DNA of 45,268 bases from Oceanococcus sp041625325 (GCA_041625325.1 JBFJTN010000003.1:1-45268); one strand, 5' to 3'. Counted from the stretch's first letter, positions 14,243 through 23,277 are shown. The notes: generated by a model from the sequence alone, not told the origin. A program made the numbers and translations.

Positions 14243-15705
14243 GCAGCACCATCGTCCTGATCTCGGGGGCCTACTTCGTCGGCATGATCCTGATCGGTCT
14301 GTGGGCCGCGCGCCGGACCAAGACCAGCGCCGACTATTTCGTCGCCGGCAAGGGCGTCGGCATGCTGGCCATCGCCCTGGCGACCATGTCCAGCGCGATG
14401 AGCGGCTTCCTGTTCATCGGCGGCCCCGGCATCCAGTACAAGTTCGGTTTCGGCACGCTGCTGCTGACCTTCCCGGCGGCGGTCTCCTTCGGCCTGGCCT
14501 GGTTCATGCTCGCCAAGCGCATGAAGCTGCTGTCCATGGTGCGGCCGATGATGACCGTGCCCGACGCGATCCATGCGCGCTATGACTCCAATCTGGCCCG
14601 TGGCCTGGCGGCGGTGGCCATCCTGCTCGGGGTGATCGGTTATCTGGGGACCCAGACGCTGGCGATGGGCGTGGTGCTGGGGCGGATATTCGACATTCCC
14701 CTGATCTGGGGGGTGGCGACCGGCGTGGCCATCGTCGCCGTGTACTCGGTGGCCGGCGGCATGATCGCGGGCATCTACACCGACATGGCCCAGGGCGCGA
14801 TCATGGTGGTGGCGGCGCTGATCACCTTCTTCCTCGCTCTGTCGGTCGGCGGTGGCATGGGCAATATGGTCAGCACCATAGGGGCCAGCGATCCCGACTG
14901 GGTCAGCCCCTTCGGCGTGCTCGGGCCCGGCATCGTGATCGGCTGGTATCTGGTGTTCTCGCTGGGCATCCTGGGCCAGCCCCAGGTGGCCCACAAGTTC
15001 TACATGATCAACGACATCAGCAAGCTCAAGTGGGGCGCGCTGGTGGCCACGCTCTGCGCCCTGGTGGCGAGCCTGGTGTGGCTGTCGGTGGGCACCGTGA
15101 TGCGCTATCTGGTGGCGGACGGCGGCGCGGCGCTGCCGGCCGCGGATGAGGCCGCGCCCCTGTTCATGCTGAATCACGCGCCGGCCCTGCTGGCCGGCGT
15201 GTTCTTTGCCGGCGTGGCGGCGGCTTCCATGTCCACCGCCGACAGCTTTCTGATCATTGGCGCCTCGGCCCTGGTGCGCGACCTGCCGCTGGCCTTCGGC
15301 CGTGAGCCCTCGGCGCAGAGCCAGCTGCGCTGGGGCCGCTACGTGACCCTGCTGCTGTGCCTGGCGGCAGGTGCCGTGGCGGTGGCCTCCGGGGAACTCG
15401 TCGCGGTGCTGGGCATTTTCGGCTGGGGCATGTTCGCCTCGGCTCTGGCGCCGGCGCTGGGGCTGGGCCTGAACTGGTCCCGGGCGACGGTGCAGGGGGC
15501 GGTGGCCAGCCTGATCGTGGGCATCACCGGCACCTTGCTGCTGGAACTGAATCATCAGTTCGCCTGGTTCGACAGTCCGCTGCCGGGCTACGTCTACCGC
15601 ACGGCCGCGGTTTTCGTGGCCAGCTTTCTGAGCTTCATCGCCGTCAGCCTGGCCACCCGGCCGCGGCCGCTGCCGCGGGATGTGGCCCGGGTGATGGCGA
15701 TATGA
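14239..15705 (+). CDS. Sodium:solute symporter (SSS family)
   Basis: This 488-residue inner-membrane protein has about 13 predicted helices and typical SSS features. There is an N-terminal SADYFVAGKGVG segment, GGMIAGIYTDMAQGAIM in the middle, LGQPQVAHKFYMI, and AAASMSTADSFLI in the sodium-site helix. Family members import organic acids, proline or pantothenate with Na+. Control by operator 3 and its place next to PHB genes suggest uptake of 3-hydroxybutyrate or a related hydroxy acid; that substrate is inferred. The 110 bases to the next gene show no clear terminator. Confidence 0.88.
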   Translation: MSSTIVLISGAYFVGMILIGLWAARRTKTSADYFVAGKGVGMLAIALATMSSAMSGFLFIGGPGIQYKFGFGTLLLTFPAAVSFGLAWFMLAKRMKLLSMVRPMMTVPDAIHARYDSNLARGLAAVAILLGVIGYLGTQTLAMGVVLGRIFDIPLIWGVATGVAIVAVYSVAGGMIAGIYTDMAQGAIMVVAALITFFLALSVGGGMGNMVSTIGASDPDWVSPFGVLGPGIVIGWYLVFSLGILGQPQVAHKFYMINDISKLKWGALVATLCALVASLVWLSVGTVMRYLVADGGAALPAADEAAPLFMLNHAPALLAGVFFAGVAAASMSTADSFLIIGASALVRDLPLAFGREPSAQSQLRWGRYVTLLLCLAAGAVAVASGELVAVLGIFGWGMFASALAPALGLGLNWSRATVQGAVASLIVGITGTLLLELNHQFAWFDSPLPGYVYRTAAVFVASFLSFIAVSLATRPRPLPRDVARVMAI

Positions 15706-15816
15706 ATGTCGCGGGTGCGCACGGAGCACAGACTCCGGCGCCTGCCGGCGGCCGTCACGGGTTCCTGAAGAATCCGCGACGGCGAGTGGGGGCATACACC
15801 ACGAAAGGAGACACAC

Positions 15817-16515
15817 ATGAGAAAACTGCTGCAGACCCTGCTTGCCCTGGCCCTGCTGGGTGCGGGCGGGCTGGCCCAGGCCCAGTGCCGCGACGCCGTG
15901 GTCCTGGTGCATGGCAATGCGGGCTACCCCTCGGACTGGGACAACACCTATAACGAGCTGCTCTCGCGCGGCTATTCGGCTGCGGAAATCTTTCGTCCGA
16001 GCTGGGGCTACAAGACCTGTCCGGCCTGCAATGATCACTACGGCTGGGAGGAAACCCCGGTGGCCAATGCCCTGCTGGACGCGGTGGACGCCTCCTGCAC
16101 CGGCAAGATCGATGTGATCGGTCATTCCATGGGGGTGACCCTGGCAGCCGAAGAGATCTATCTGTACTCGCTGGAGACGGCGGTGGATACCTTCGTCGGC
16201 ATCGCCGGGGCCTATCGCGGCCTGTGGTCCTGCGGCCAGTACCCCTACAACGTGCAGAACTACACCTGTGGCTACTACGGCCTGTCCGTGTCCAGTCCCT
16301 TCCTGGACTGGCTGTACGGCAAGCCGATCGGCGACAAGGTCTATTCGATGAAGAGCTGGAACGATCAGATCGTCTGCTCGACCGGGGTCTGCACCGTCGG
16401 CGGTGTCCACTCCAGCCAGATCGCGGGCGAGGATGCCAGCTACACCTTCAACCAGTACGGGCATTTCTACCTGCAGAGCTATACCGCCAGCTTCCAGGCG
16501 GACCTGATCGACTAG
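15817..16515 (+). CDS. Secreted class 2-like lipase/esterase
   Basis: This 232-residue protein has a signal peptide (1-22, ending AQA|Q). The alpha/beta-hydrolase core has oxyanion motif VHGN (31-34), nucleophile Ser104 in GHSMG, and likely Asp183 (WNDQI) and His216 (YGHFY). It has many Cys residues (24, 68, 71, 94, 139, 151, 187, 192), consistent with disulfides in an exported enzyme. The sequence resembles small lipases of the class 2 (LipA/EstA-like) type, a superfamily that also includes the native-PHB depolymerase PhaZ7. A strong AAAGGAGA site precedes the ATG. It is likely an extracellular or periplasmic esterase in polyester use; direct PHB activity is only a possibility. Confidence 0.8.
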   Translation: MRKLLQTLLALALLGAGGLAQAQCRDAVVLVHGNAGYPSDWDNTYNELLSRGYSAAEIFRPSWGYKTCPACNDHYGWEETPVANALLDAVDASCTGKIDVIGHSMGVTLAAEEIYLYSLETAVDTFVGIAGAYRGLWSCGQYPYNVQNYTCGYYGLSVSSPFLDWLYGKPIGDKVYSMKSWNDQIVCSTGVCTVGGVHSSQIAGEDASYTFNQYGHFYLQSYTASFQADLID

Positions 16516-16569
16516 CGGCGCCACCGCCGCGCCCGTATCGGGCCGGCGGTCCGGTCCCGGGGAGGACGC

Positions 16570-17985
16570 ATGGACAGATTGATCATTCTGGGTCTGCTGG
16601 CACTTTGGGCCGCGCCGCTGCTGGCCGGGGTGGGGCCGGAGCAGGCGGCCCGCCTGGGCCAGGACCTGACCCCGCGCGGCGCCGAGCGGGCGGGCAATGC
16701 CCGTGGCACGATCCCGCGCTGGGAAGGCGCCCTGCGCCGCGAGTTGCGTGACCAGGAGCAACAGCGCTGGTGGCAGGGGCTGGGCCTGCGCAAGGTCATG
16801 GCCTGGTGGCGGGAGGAGCCGCCGGAGGCCCGCCGCTATCCCGACCCGTTTTCCGCTGACCGGCCTGTGTTCACCATCAATGCGGACAACATGGACGCCT
16901 ACCGTGAGCATCTGAGCCCGGGCCAGCAGGCCCTGTTCCGGGCTCATCCGGACAGTTACCGCATGCCCGTCTATCCCAGCCGGCGACCGGTGGGCGCGCC
17001 GGACTGGATCTACGCGGCGGTGGCCCGCAACGCCCAGCGGGCCCGGCTGGACGGCCATGATGACGCCCTGGTCGGCGCCATGCATGGCGTGCCCTTCCCG
17101 ATTCCGCAACAGGGCGCCGAGGTGATCTGGAACCACAAGCTGCGTTTTCGCGGCCAGCAGGGAACGCGCTGGAACGTGCAGTCGGTGGTGGATCCCGGGG
17201 GGGAAATCCGCATCATGAAAGTCGAGGAGAACCTCAAGTTCCGCTACTACCTGCCGGAACTCGGTTTCGATGATCTCGACAACGTGTATTTCTACGTGCT
17301 GCAGAAGATCCATGCGCCGCCGCGCATGGCGGGCGCGGTGGTGCTGGTGCACGAGACCATGGATCAGGTGCGCGAGCCGCGCAAGGCCTGGGTGATGAAG
17401 CCGGGGGAGAGCCGGATCAACCGGGCCGCGACCGTGGGATACGACAATCCCGGCACCGCATCCGACGGCCAGCGCACCAACGACCAGGCGGATGTGTTCA
17501 ACGGCGCCCTGGACCGTTACGACTGGCGGCTCGCCGGCAAGCGCGAGATCTACGTGCCCTACAACGCCTACCGCCTGCACGACGGTGCGCATCGCTACGC
17601 CGACATCCTGCGCCCCGGCCATATCAATCAGGACCTGGCCCGCTACGAACTGCACCGGGTCTGGGTGGTGGAGGCCACGGTGAAGCCGCGCGCCAGCCAC
17701 ATGTACAAGCGCCGGACCTTCTATGTGGACGAGGATTCCTGGCACATCGTGCTGGTCGATGTCTATGACGCCCAGGACGAATTGTGGCGGGTGCAGGAGG
17801 CGCACACCTTCTTCGCCTACGATCAGCTCTCGGTGCAGTCGGCGATCGAGCCCAACTACGATCTGAAGAACGGTCGCTACCTGACCCAGGCCATGAACAA
17901 CGAGGATGCCCCCTGGGTGGAGCACCCGGTGGCCGATGCCCACTACGCGCCGCGCAATGTGCAGCGCCGGGCCGGCGCGCTGTAG
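16570..17985 (+). CDS. DUF1329-family exported protein
   Basis: This 471-residue protein has a signal peptide (1-19, ending LLAG). It matches DUF1329 proteins, which have a lipoprotein-carrier (LolA/LolB-like) type fold. Recognisable blocks include GTIPRWEG near residue 46, YGQ-like FRYYLPELGFDDLDNVYFYV, DQVREPRKAWVM, the DRYDWRLAGKREIYVPYNAY segment and the HRVWVVEATVKP strand. DUF1329 proteins are often encoded next to lipid, steroid or aromatic-substrate genes and outer-membrane partners (DUF1302); no DUF1302 gene is seen here. A GGGGAGGA site precedes the start. It may shuttle hydrophobic substrate through the periplasm; the function is unproven. Confidence 0.85.
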   Translation: MDRLIILGLLALWAAPLLAGVGPEQAARLGQDLTPRGAERAGNARGTIPRWEGALRRELRDQEQQRWWQGLGLRKVMAWWREEPPEARRYPDPFSADRPVFTINADNMDAYREHLSPGQQALFRAHPDSYRMPVYPSRRPVGAPDWIYAAVARNAQRARLDGHDDALVGAMHGVPFPIPQQGAEVIWNHKLRFRGQQGTRWNVQSVVDPGGEIRIMKVEENLKFRYYLPELGFDDLDNVYFYVLQKIHAPPRMAGAVVLVHETMDQVREPRKAWVMKPGESRINRAATVGYDNPGTASDGQRTNDQADVFNGALDRYDWRLAGKREIYVPYNAYRLHDGAHRYADILRPGHINQDLARYELHRVWVVEATVKPRASHMYKRRTFYVDEDSWHIVLVDVYDAQDELWRVQEAHTFFAYDQLSVQSAIEPNYDLKNGRYLTQAMNNEDAPWVEHPVADAHYAPRNVQRRAGAL

Positions 17986-18085
17986 CGGGCCGCGGGTGGT
18001 GCGTGGGCGCAGGTCCGCCTCTGGCGGCGGCCAGTTCGGGGCGGATTCAGGCTAGACTGCGCGCCTTTGTGAGCTGAACGAGCGC

Positions 18086-18697
18086 GTGCCCGAGAATCCC
18101 GGCCTGCTGGCCTTTACCGATCTGTTTCTGCGCCGTGGCGAGCGCGAGCTGTATGGCGGTCTGGGGGCTCGCTTCGAGGCCGGCGAAATCTGCTGGTTGC
18201 GGGGCGAGAACGGGCGCGGCAAGACCACCTTGCTGCGCATTCTGGCGGGACTGATCACGCCGGAGTCCGGGCGCCTGTTCTGGCGCGGCGGGGAATTCGC
18301 CGCACGCCTGGACGAGCCGCGCCAGGCCATCAGCTTCCTGGACGAGCGCCTCGGCTTGTGCCGCGACCTCAGCGTGGAGCAGAACCTGCGCTTCGCCAGC
18401 GGGGCCGGCGCCGGCCAGGCGGTGAGCGAGCTGCTGGCCGACCTGGAGTTGAAGGCGCTGGCGCAACGCCCCCTGCGCCAGCTGTCCACCGGCCAGAAGA
18501 AGCGGGTGGGGCTGGGCCGGATCCTGGCCGAGGGCAGTCTGGTCTGGCTGCTGGATGAGCCGGCCAATGGCCTGGATACGGCGAACCGCGAACGCCTGGC
18601 CGCGTTGATCCAGGCGCATGCGGCGCGCGGTGGGCTGTGCCTGTATGCCAGCCACGAGCCCCTGCCGCTGGAAGCGCGCGCGATGGAGCTGCCCTGA
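18086..18697 (+). CDS. ccmA: CcmA, haem exporter ATPase subunit
   Basis: This 203-residue ABC ATPase has Walker A GENGRGKTT (about residues 39-47), signature LSTGQKKR and Walker B LVWLLDEPANGLD. With CcmB it forms the ATPase that releases haem-loaded CcmE from CcmC in cytochrome c maturation. The start is GTG at 18086 after a weak site. It is the first gene of a complete ccmABCDEFGHI operon whose members overlap by 1-4 bases. The 100 bases upstream hold a possible TAGACT -10 element but no clear -35. Confidence 0.94.
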   Translation: MPENPGLLAFTDLFLRRGERELYGGLGARFEAGEICWLRGENGRGKTTLLRILAGLITPESGRLFWRGGEFAARLDEPRQAISFLDERLGLCRDLSVEQNLRFASGAGAGQAVSELLADLELKALAQRPLRQLSTGQKKRVGLGRILAEGSLVWLLDEPANGLDTANRERLAALIQAHAARGGLCLYASHEPLPLEARAMELP

Positions 18698-19368
18698 TGC
18701 GGGCCCTGCTGGCGCATGCAAGGCGCGAGTGGCAGCGCTACTGGGGTCGCCGTGGCGACGTGATCCAGGCCCCGCTGATCTTCTGTCTGGTCTGCATCCT
18801 GTTCCCGCTGGGCGGGGTCCCGTCGCCGGAACATCTGGCCCGGTATGCGCCGGCGGTGGTCTGGGCCGCGGCCCTGATCGCCTGCGTGTTCGGCCTGGAG
18901 ACCCTGTACCGCCAGGAGCTGTCCGAAGGCTGGGTGGATGCGATGCTGCTGGCGCCGCTGCCACTGCCGCTGGTGCTGCTGGTCAAATCCCTGATGCACT
19001 GGCTGTTTACCGGTCTGCCGGTGGCCCTGCTGGCCTGGCCGCTGGGTCAGGCCCTGTATTTCCCGGACCCGGCCCTGCCGTGGCTGGTCCTCAGCCTGCT
19101 GATCGGCACACCGGTGCTGGTGCTGCTGGGCGGGATCGGCGCCGGGCTCACCGCCGGTATGGGACGCGGCGGTCTGCTGATGAGCCTGCTGATGATCCCG
19201 CTCTACGTGCCGGTGCTGATATTTGGCGCCGGCGCCGGGGTGGCCGCACATGACGGCCTGCCGGTCACGGCTCAGTTATACTTGCTCGCCTGCATGCTGC
19301 TCGCTGCCATCGTCCTGGCCCCGTGGGCCAGCGCCGCCGCCCTGAAAATTTCTGCAGAATCGTCCTGA
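18697..19368 (+). CDS. ccmB: CcmB, haem exporter membrane subunit
   Basis: This 223-residue protein has six predicted membrane helices and typical CcmB segments: an N-terminal RALLAHARREWQRYWGRRGD, the GLETLYRQELSEGW loop and LPLPLVLLVKSLMHW. The start at 18697 overlaps the ccmA stop by one base. It partners CcmA and CcmC in the haem-handling complex of the inner membrane. Confidence 0.94.
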   Translation: MRALLAHARREWQRYWGRRGDVIQAPLIFCLVCILFPLGGVPSPEHLARYAPAVVWAAALIACVFGLETLYRQELSEGWVDAMLLAPLPLPLVLLVKSLMHWLFTGLPVALLAWPLGQALYFPDPALPWLVLSLLIGTPVLVLLGGIGAGLTAGMGRGGLLMSLLMIPLYVPVLIFGAGAGVAAHDGLPVTAQLYLLACMLLAAIVLAPWASAAALKISAESS

Positions 19369-20102
19369 TGTGGCTCTGGTTTCATAAGCTGGGATCGCCG
19401 CCCAGCTTCTATCCCTTCGCCGGCCGTCTGGCCGTGATCCTCGCCGTACCCGGTGTCCTGCTGCTGTTGCACGGCCTGTACGGCGCCCTGCTGAGCGCGC
19501 CTGCCGATTACCAGCAGGGCGAGGGCTATCGGATCATTTTCGTGCATGTGCCGGCGGCCTGGCTGTCCCTGTTCGTCTATTCCGCAATGGCGGTGGCGGC
19601 GGTGATCGCCCTGATCTGGCGCATGAAGGTGGCTGAGGTGTTCATCGTGGACGCGGCCTGGCTGGGGGCCGGTTTCACGGCCGTGGCCCTGGCGACAGGC
19701 ATGCTCTGGGGCAAGCCGATGTGGGGCACCTACTGGGTGTGGGACGCCCGCCTCACCTCGGAGCTGATCCTGCTGTTTCTCTACCTCGGCGTGCTGGCCC
19801 TGGATCAGGCCCTGCACGATGAACGCCAGGCGGCGCGCGCCTGCAGCCTGCTGGCCCTGGTCGGGGCGATCAACGTGCCCATCGTGCACTACTCGGTGGA
19901 GTGGTGGAACACGCTGCACCAGGGGCCAACGGTGAGCAAGTTCGACTCGCCATCCATGGACAGCCGCATGCTCTGGCCGCTGCTGGAGATGGCCCTGGCC
20001 AGCACCCTGCTGTTCGGCACCGTGGTGCTGGTGCGGATGCGCGCCAGCCTGCTGTGGCGCGAACGGCACAGTCGCTGGGTTCGACAGATGCTGGAGATCT
20101 GA
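19368..20102 (+). CDS. ccmC: CcmC, haem-handling membrane protein
   Basis: This 244-residue, six-helix protein carries the periplasmic tryptophan-rich WWD-type motif (WGTYWVWDARLTSELILLFL) that loads haem onto CcmE. A His in IIFVHVPAAW and another in NVPIVHYSVEWW are the conserved axial ligands. The start overlaps the ccmB stop by one base. Confidence 0.95.
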   Translation: MWLWFHKLGSPPSFYPFAGRLAVILAVPGVLLLLHGLYGALLSAPADYQQGEGYRIIFVHVPAAWLSLFVYSAMAVAAVIALIWRMKVAEVFIVDAAWLGAGFTAVALATGMLWGKPMWGTYWVWDARLTSELILLFLYLGVLALDQALHDERQAARACSLLALVGAINVPIVHYSVEWWNTLHQGPTVSKFDSPSMDSRMLWPLLEMALASTLLFGTVVLVRMRASLLWRERHSRWVRQMLEI

Positions 20103-20260
20103 TGCAGGAATTTCTCGACATGGGCGGCTACGCCCGTTACGTCTGGCCCAGTTATGGTCTGTTCCTGTTGATGCTGCTCGGTAGCTGGGGAACCGCCATC
20201 CACCGCGGGCGTCAAATCCGGCGCAAGATCGCGCAATACGACACGATGCAAGACTCATGA
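20102..20260 (+). CDS. ccmD: CcmD, small haem-exporter subunit
   Basis: This 52-residue protein has a single membrane helix (about 17-33), an N-terminal FLDMGGYARYVWPSYG block and a basic C-terminal tail, as usual for CcmD. In the family it links CcmE release to the CcmABC complex. The start overlaps the ccmC stop by one base and the stop overlaps ccmE by four. Confidence 0.9.
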   Translation: MQEFLDMGGYARYVWPSYGLFLLMLLGSWGTAIHRGRQIRRKIAQYDTMQDS

Positions 20261-20721
20261 CCCGACGCCAACGCCGCATGCTGATGCTGGCCTCAGGAGC
20301 CGTCCTGGTGGTCGGCCTGGCCGTGCTGGCCGCCCAGATCTTCCAGCAGAACCTGATGTATTTCTACAGCGCCACCGAAGTGGTCGGCGGGCAGGTGCCG
20401 CAGGGCGCGCGTATTCGCCTGGGCGGGCTGGTCGTGCCCGGCAGCGTGCAGCGCGAAACCGCCAGCCTGAAGGTGGAATTCGCCCTGGCCGACTGCGAGA
20501 ACCGGGTGCCGGTCAGCTACGAGGGCATCCTGCCGGACCTGTTTCGTGAGGGGCAGGGCATCGTGGCCACCGGCCAGCTCACCGGCGAGGGTCATTTCGT
20601 GGCGGATGAGGTGCTGGCCAAGCACGACGAGAACTACATCCCGCCGGAACTGGCCGAGCGTCTGGGCGACAAGGACACCGGGCACAGCTGCGCGCCCTTC
20701 AAGTCGATGGCCCAGTCATGA
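20257..20721 (+). CDS. ccmE: CcmE, periplasmic haem chaperone
   Basis: This 154-residue protein has an N-terminal membrane anchor (about 9-29) and an OB-fold domain. The covalent haem-binding His123 is in VLAKHDENYIPPE. It receives haem from CcmC and passes it to CcmF/H for attachment to apocytochrome c. Confidence 0.96.
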   Translation: MTRRQRRMLMLASGAVLVVGLAVLAAQIFQQNLMYFYSATEVVGGQVPQGARIRLGGLVVPGSVQRETASLKVEFALADCENRVPVSYEGILPDLFREGQGIVATGQLTGEGHFVADEVLAKHDENYIPPELAERLGDKDTGHSCAPFKSMAQS

Positions 20722-22670
20722 TCGCCTCGGTCGGCCACTTTGCCCTGAGCGCCGCGCTGGCGGTGGTCCTGTTGCAATTCTTCGTGCCGCTGTGGGGGCT
20801 GTACCGACGCCAGAGCCAGCCCATGCTGCTGGCCGCGCCGGCGGCGCGCGCGGCGTTCGCCCTGATCGCCTGCGCCTTCGTGCTGCTGACCATCGCCTTC
20901 CTGAAGAGCGATTTCTCGATCGCCTACGTGGCGCAGCAGTCCAACACCTCGCTGCCTCTGCTGTACAAGGTTTCCGCCGTCTGGGGCGGACATGAAGGCT
21001 CGCTGCTGCTGTGGCTGCTGATGCTGACCGGCTGGAGTCTGGCCGTGTCCCTGCGTGCGCGCAGCCTGCCGCTGGACATGAGCGCCACGGTGCTGGCGAT
21101 CCTCGGCGGCGTCGCGGCGGGTTTCCTGCTGTTCGTGCTGCTGACCTCCAACCCCTTCGAGCGCCTGCCGGTGGTGCCGCTGGACGGGCGTGACCTCAAT
21201 CCCCTGCTGCAGGATCCTGGCCTGGCGATTCACCCGCCCATGCTCTACATGGGTTATGTCGGCTTTTCCGTCGCCTTCGCCTTCGCCATCGCGGCGCTGC
21301 TGCACGGTCGTCTGGACGCCGCCTGGCTGCGCTGGACCCGGCCCTGGACCCTGTGGTCCTGGGTCTTCCTGACCCTCGGCATCATGCTCGGCAGCTGGTG
21401 GGCCTACAACGAGCTGGGCTGGGGTGGCTGGTGGTTCTGGGACCCGGTGGAGAATGCCTCCTTCATGCCCTGGCTGGTCGGCACCGCCCTGATCCATTCC
21501 CTGGCCGCCACCGAGAAACGCCGGGTGCTGGCCAGCTGGACCATCCTGCTGGCCATCGCGGCCTTCGCCCTGAGCCTGCTGGGCACCTTCCTGGTCCGCT
21601 CCGGGGTGCTGGTCTCGGTCCACGCCTTCGCCACTGATCCGGCCCGCGGCGTGTTCATCCTGGGCTTTTTCACCGTGGTCGTGGGCGGCTCGCTGGGCCT
21701 GTTTGCCTGGCGCGGAGGTCGCCTCAGCAGCGGCCAGGGAGTGAAGCTGGCCTCCCGGGAAGGCCTGATCCTGCTGAACAACGCCTTCCTGGTGGTGGCG
21801 GCGCTGAGCGTGCTGCTCGGCACCCTGTACCCGCTCATCGTCGACGCCATGGGCTTCGCCAAGCCTTCGGTGGGTCCGCCCTGGTTCAACGCCACCTTCG
21901 TGCCCCTGATGCTGCCGCTGCTGGTGCTGGTGGGCCTGTCCTACAGCGTGCACTGGTGGCAGGCGGACTGGCGTCGGGCCTGGCAGGATGCGCGCTGGAC
22001 CCTGTTGCTGGCCGTGGTGCTGGGCCTGAGCCTGGCCGCGACCACGCCGAATCTGCGCGGGATCGGCATTTATGCGGCCTGCGTGATGGCCGCCTGGACG
22101 GTACTCAGCGCGGTGGCCGAACTGCTGCGCTGGGCGCGTCGCGGGCGCTGGCCGCCGCAGGCCATCGCCGGCATGTGTGTGGCCCATCTGGGCCTGGGCG
22201 TGTTCGCCATTGGCGCCGGGCTGGTCAGCCTGGCGGACAGCGAGCGGGATGTGGCCCTGCGCCCGGGCCAGTCGGTCGTGATCGAGGGGCTGGAGTGGCG
22301 CTTCATCGGCACCAGCAAGGTGGACGGACCGAATTACCAGGCGGATCGCGGGATGGTGGAAATCCGCCGCGGCAATGAACTGATCGCCCGGTTGCAGCCT
22401 GAGAAGCGCGCCTACCATTCTCAGCCGAACAACCCGATGGCGGAATCGGCGGTGGACATCCGCTGGAATCGCGATCTCTACGTGGCTCTGGGTGAGCCGC
22501 TGGGCGAGGGGGCCTGGAGCCTGCGCCTGTATCGCAAGCCCTACATTCGCTGGATCTGGTTTGGCGCCATCCTGATGGCTCTGGGCGGTGGCATTGCCGC
22601 GCGCGACCGGCGCTACCGCCTGCAGCGCGAGCGGACCGGGGCACCACTGGCCCAGGAGGCCGGGGCATGA
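20718..22670 (+). CDS. ccmF: CcmF, cytochrome c haem lyase core
   Basis: This 650-residue membrane protein has about 15 helices. It carries the WWD domain (GWGGWWFWDPVENASFMPWL) and conserved His-containing blocks such as WGGHEGSLLLW and DPGLAIHPPMLYMG. It forms the haem ligation complex with CcmH/I. The start overlaps ccmE and the stop overlaps ccmG, each by four bases. Confidence 0.96.
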   Translation: MIASVGHFALSAALAVVLLQFFVPLWGLYRRQSQPMLLAAPAARAAFALIACAFVLLTIAFLKSDFSIAYVAQQSNTSLPLLYKVSAVWGGHEGSLLLWLLMLTGWSLAVSLRARSLPLDMSATVLAILGGVAAGFLLFVLLTSNPFERLPVVPLDGRDLNPLLQDPGLAIHPPMLYMGYVGFSVAFAFAIAALLHGRLDAAWLRWTRPWTLWSWVFLTLGIMLGSWWAYNELGWGGWWFWDPVENASFMPWLVGTALIHSLAATEKRRVLASWTILLAIAAFALSLLGTFLVRSGVLVSVHAFATDPARGVFILGFFTVVVGGSLGLFAWRGGRLSSGQGVKLASREGLILLNNAFLVVAALSVLLGTLYPLIVDAMGFAKPSVGPPWFNATFVPLMLPLLVLVGLSYSVHWWQADWRRAWQDARWTLLLAVVLGLSLAATTPNLRGIGIYAACVMAAWTVLSAVAELLRWARRGRWPPQAIAGMCVAHLGLGVFAIGAGLVSLADSERDVALRPGQSVVIEGLEWRFIGTSKVDGPNYQADRGMVEIRRGNELIARLQPEKRAYHSQPNNPMAESAVDIRWNRDLYVALGEPLGEGAWSLRLYRKPYIRWIWFGAILMALGGGIAARDRRYRLQRERTGAPLAQEAGA

Positions 22671-23203
22671 AGCGTCTGCTCATCGCAGCACCGCTGCTGA
22701 TGCTGCTGGCCCTGGTGCTTGTTCTGGGTCGGGGCCTGTCCCTGGACCCGCGCGAGGTCGACTCGCCGCTGATCGGCAAGCCGGCGCCGGCCTTTGCGCT
22801 GCCGGCCCTGCATGGTGGCGAAGACCTGAGCCACCAGACCCTGGCCCGTGAGGTCAGCCTGTTCAATGTCTGGGCCAGCTGGTGCGTGGCCTGCCGGGCC
22901 GAGCATGACATCCTGGTCGAGCTGGGCCGGCGGCCGGATGTGCGGCTGTACGGATTGAACTACAAGGACCAGCCCGAGGATGCCCGCCAGTGGCTGCAGC
23001 GCCACGGCAATCCCTACCGCGCCAGCGGTGTCGACAGGGATGGCCGGGTGGGACTCGATTATGGTGTCTACGGGGTCCCGGAAACCTTCGTGGTCGACCG
23101 CGCCGGGCGCATACGCGGCAAGCGTATCGGCCCGATGACCTGGCAATACGTGAACGAGGAACTGCTCCCGCTGCTGCGCCAGCTGGAGGCGGAAGCATCG
23201 TGA
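22667..23203 (+). CDS. ccmG: CcmG/DsbE thiol-disulfide reductant
   Basis: This 178-residue membrane-anchored thioredoxin-fold protein has its active site WCVAC in FNVWASWCVACRAEHDIL. The cis-Pro is in YGVPETF. It keeps the CxxCH cysteines of apocytochromes (or CcmH) reduced before haem attachment. The active-site middle pair is Val-Ala rather than the Pro-Thr of E. coli. Confidence 0.94.
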   Translation: MKRLLIAAPLLMLLALVLVLGRGLSLDPREVDSPLIGKPAPAFALPALHGGEDLSHQTLAREVSLFNVWASWCVACRAEHDILVELGRRPDVRLYGLNYKDQPEDARQWLQRHGNPYRASGVDRDGRVGLDYGVYGVPETFVVDRAGRIRGKRIGPMTWQYVNEELLPLLRQLEAEAS

Positions 23204-23277
23204 GCCCGCAGACTTTGCGGCTGCCGGCCCGGGGCCGCGCCAGTCGCCCGGCAGGCGCCGCAGGTGCCAGGCGTGAA

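Noticed and set aside
13963..17943. 1326-codon open frame on the minus strand
   Set aside because: It runs antisense across the symporter, lipase and DUF1329 genes. The product is His/Arg/Gln-rich without domains, and the sense-strand genes are clear.
20634..22418. 594-codon minus-strand frame opposite ccmF
   Set aside because: Low-complexity Gln/Gly/His product; ccmF on the other strand is unmistakable.
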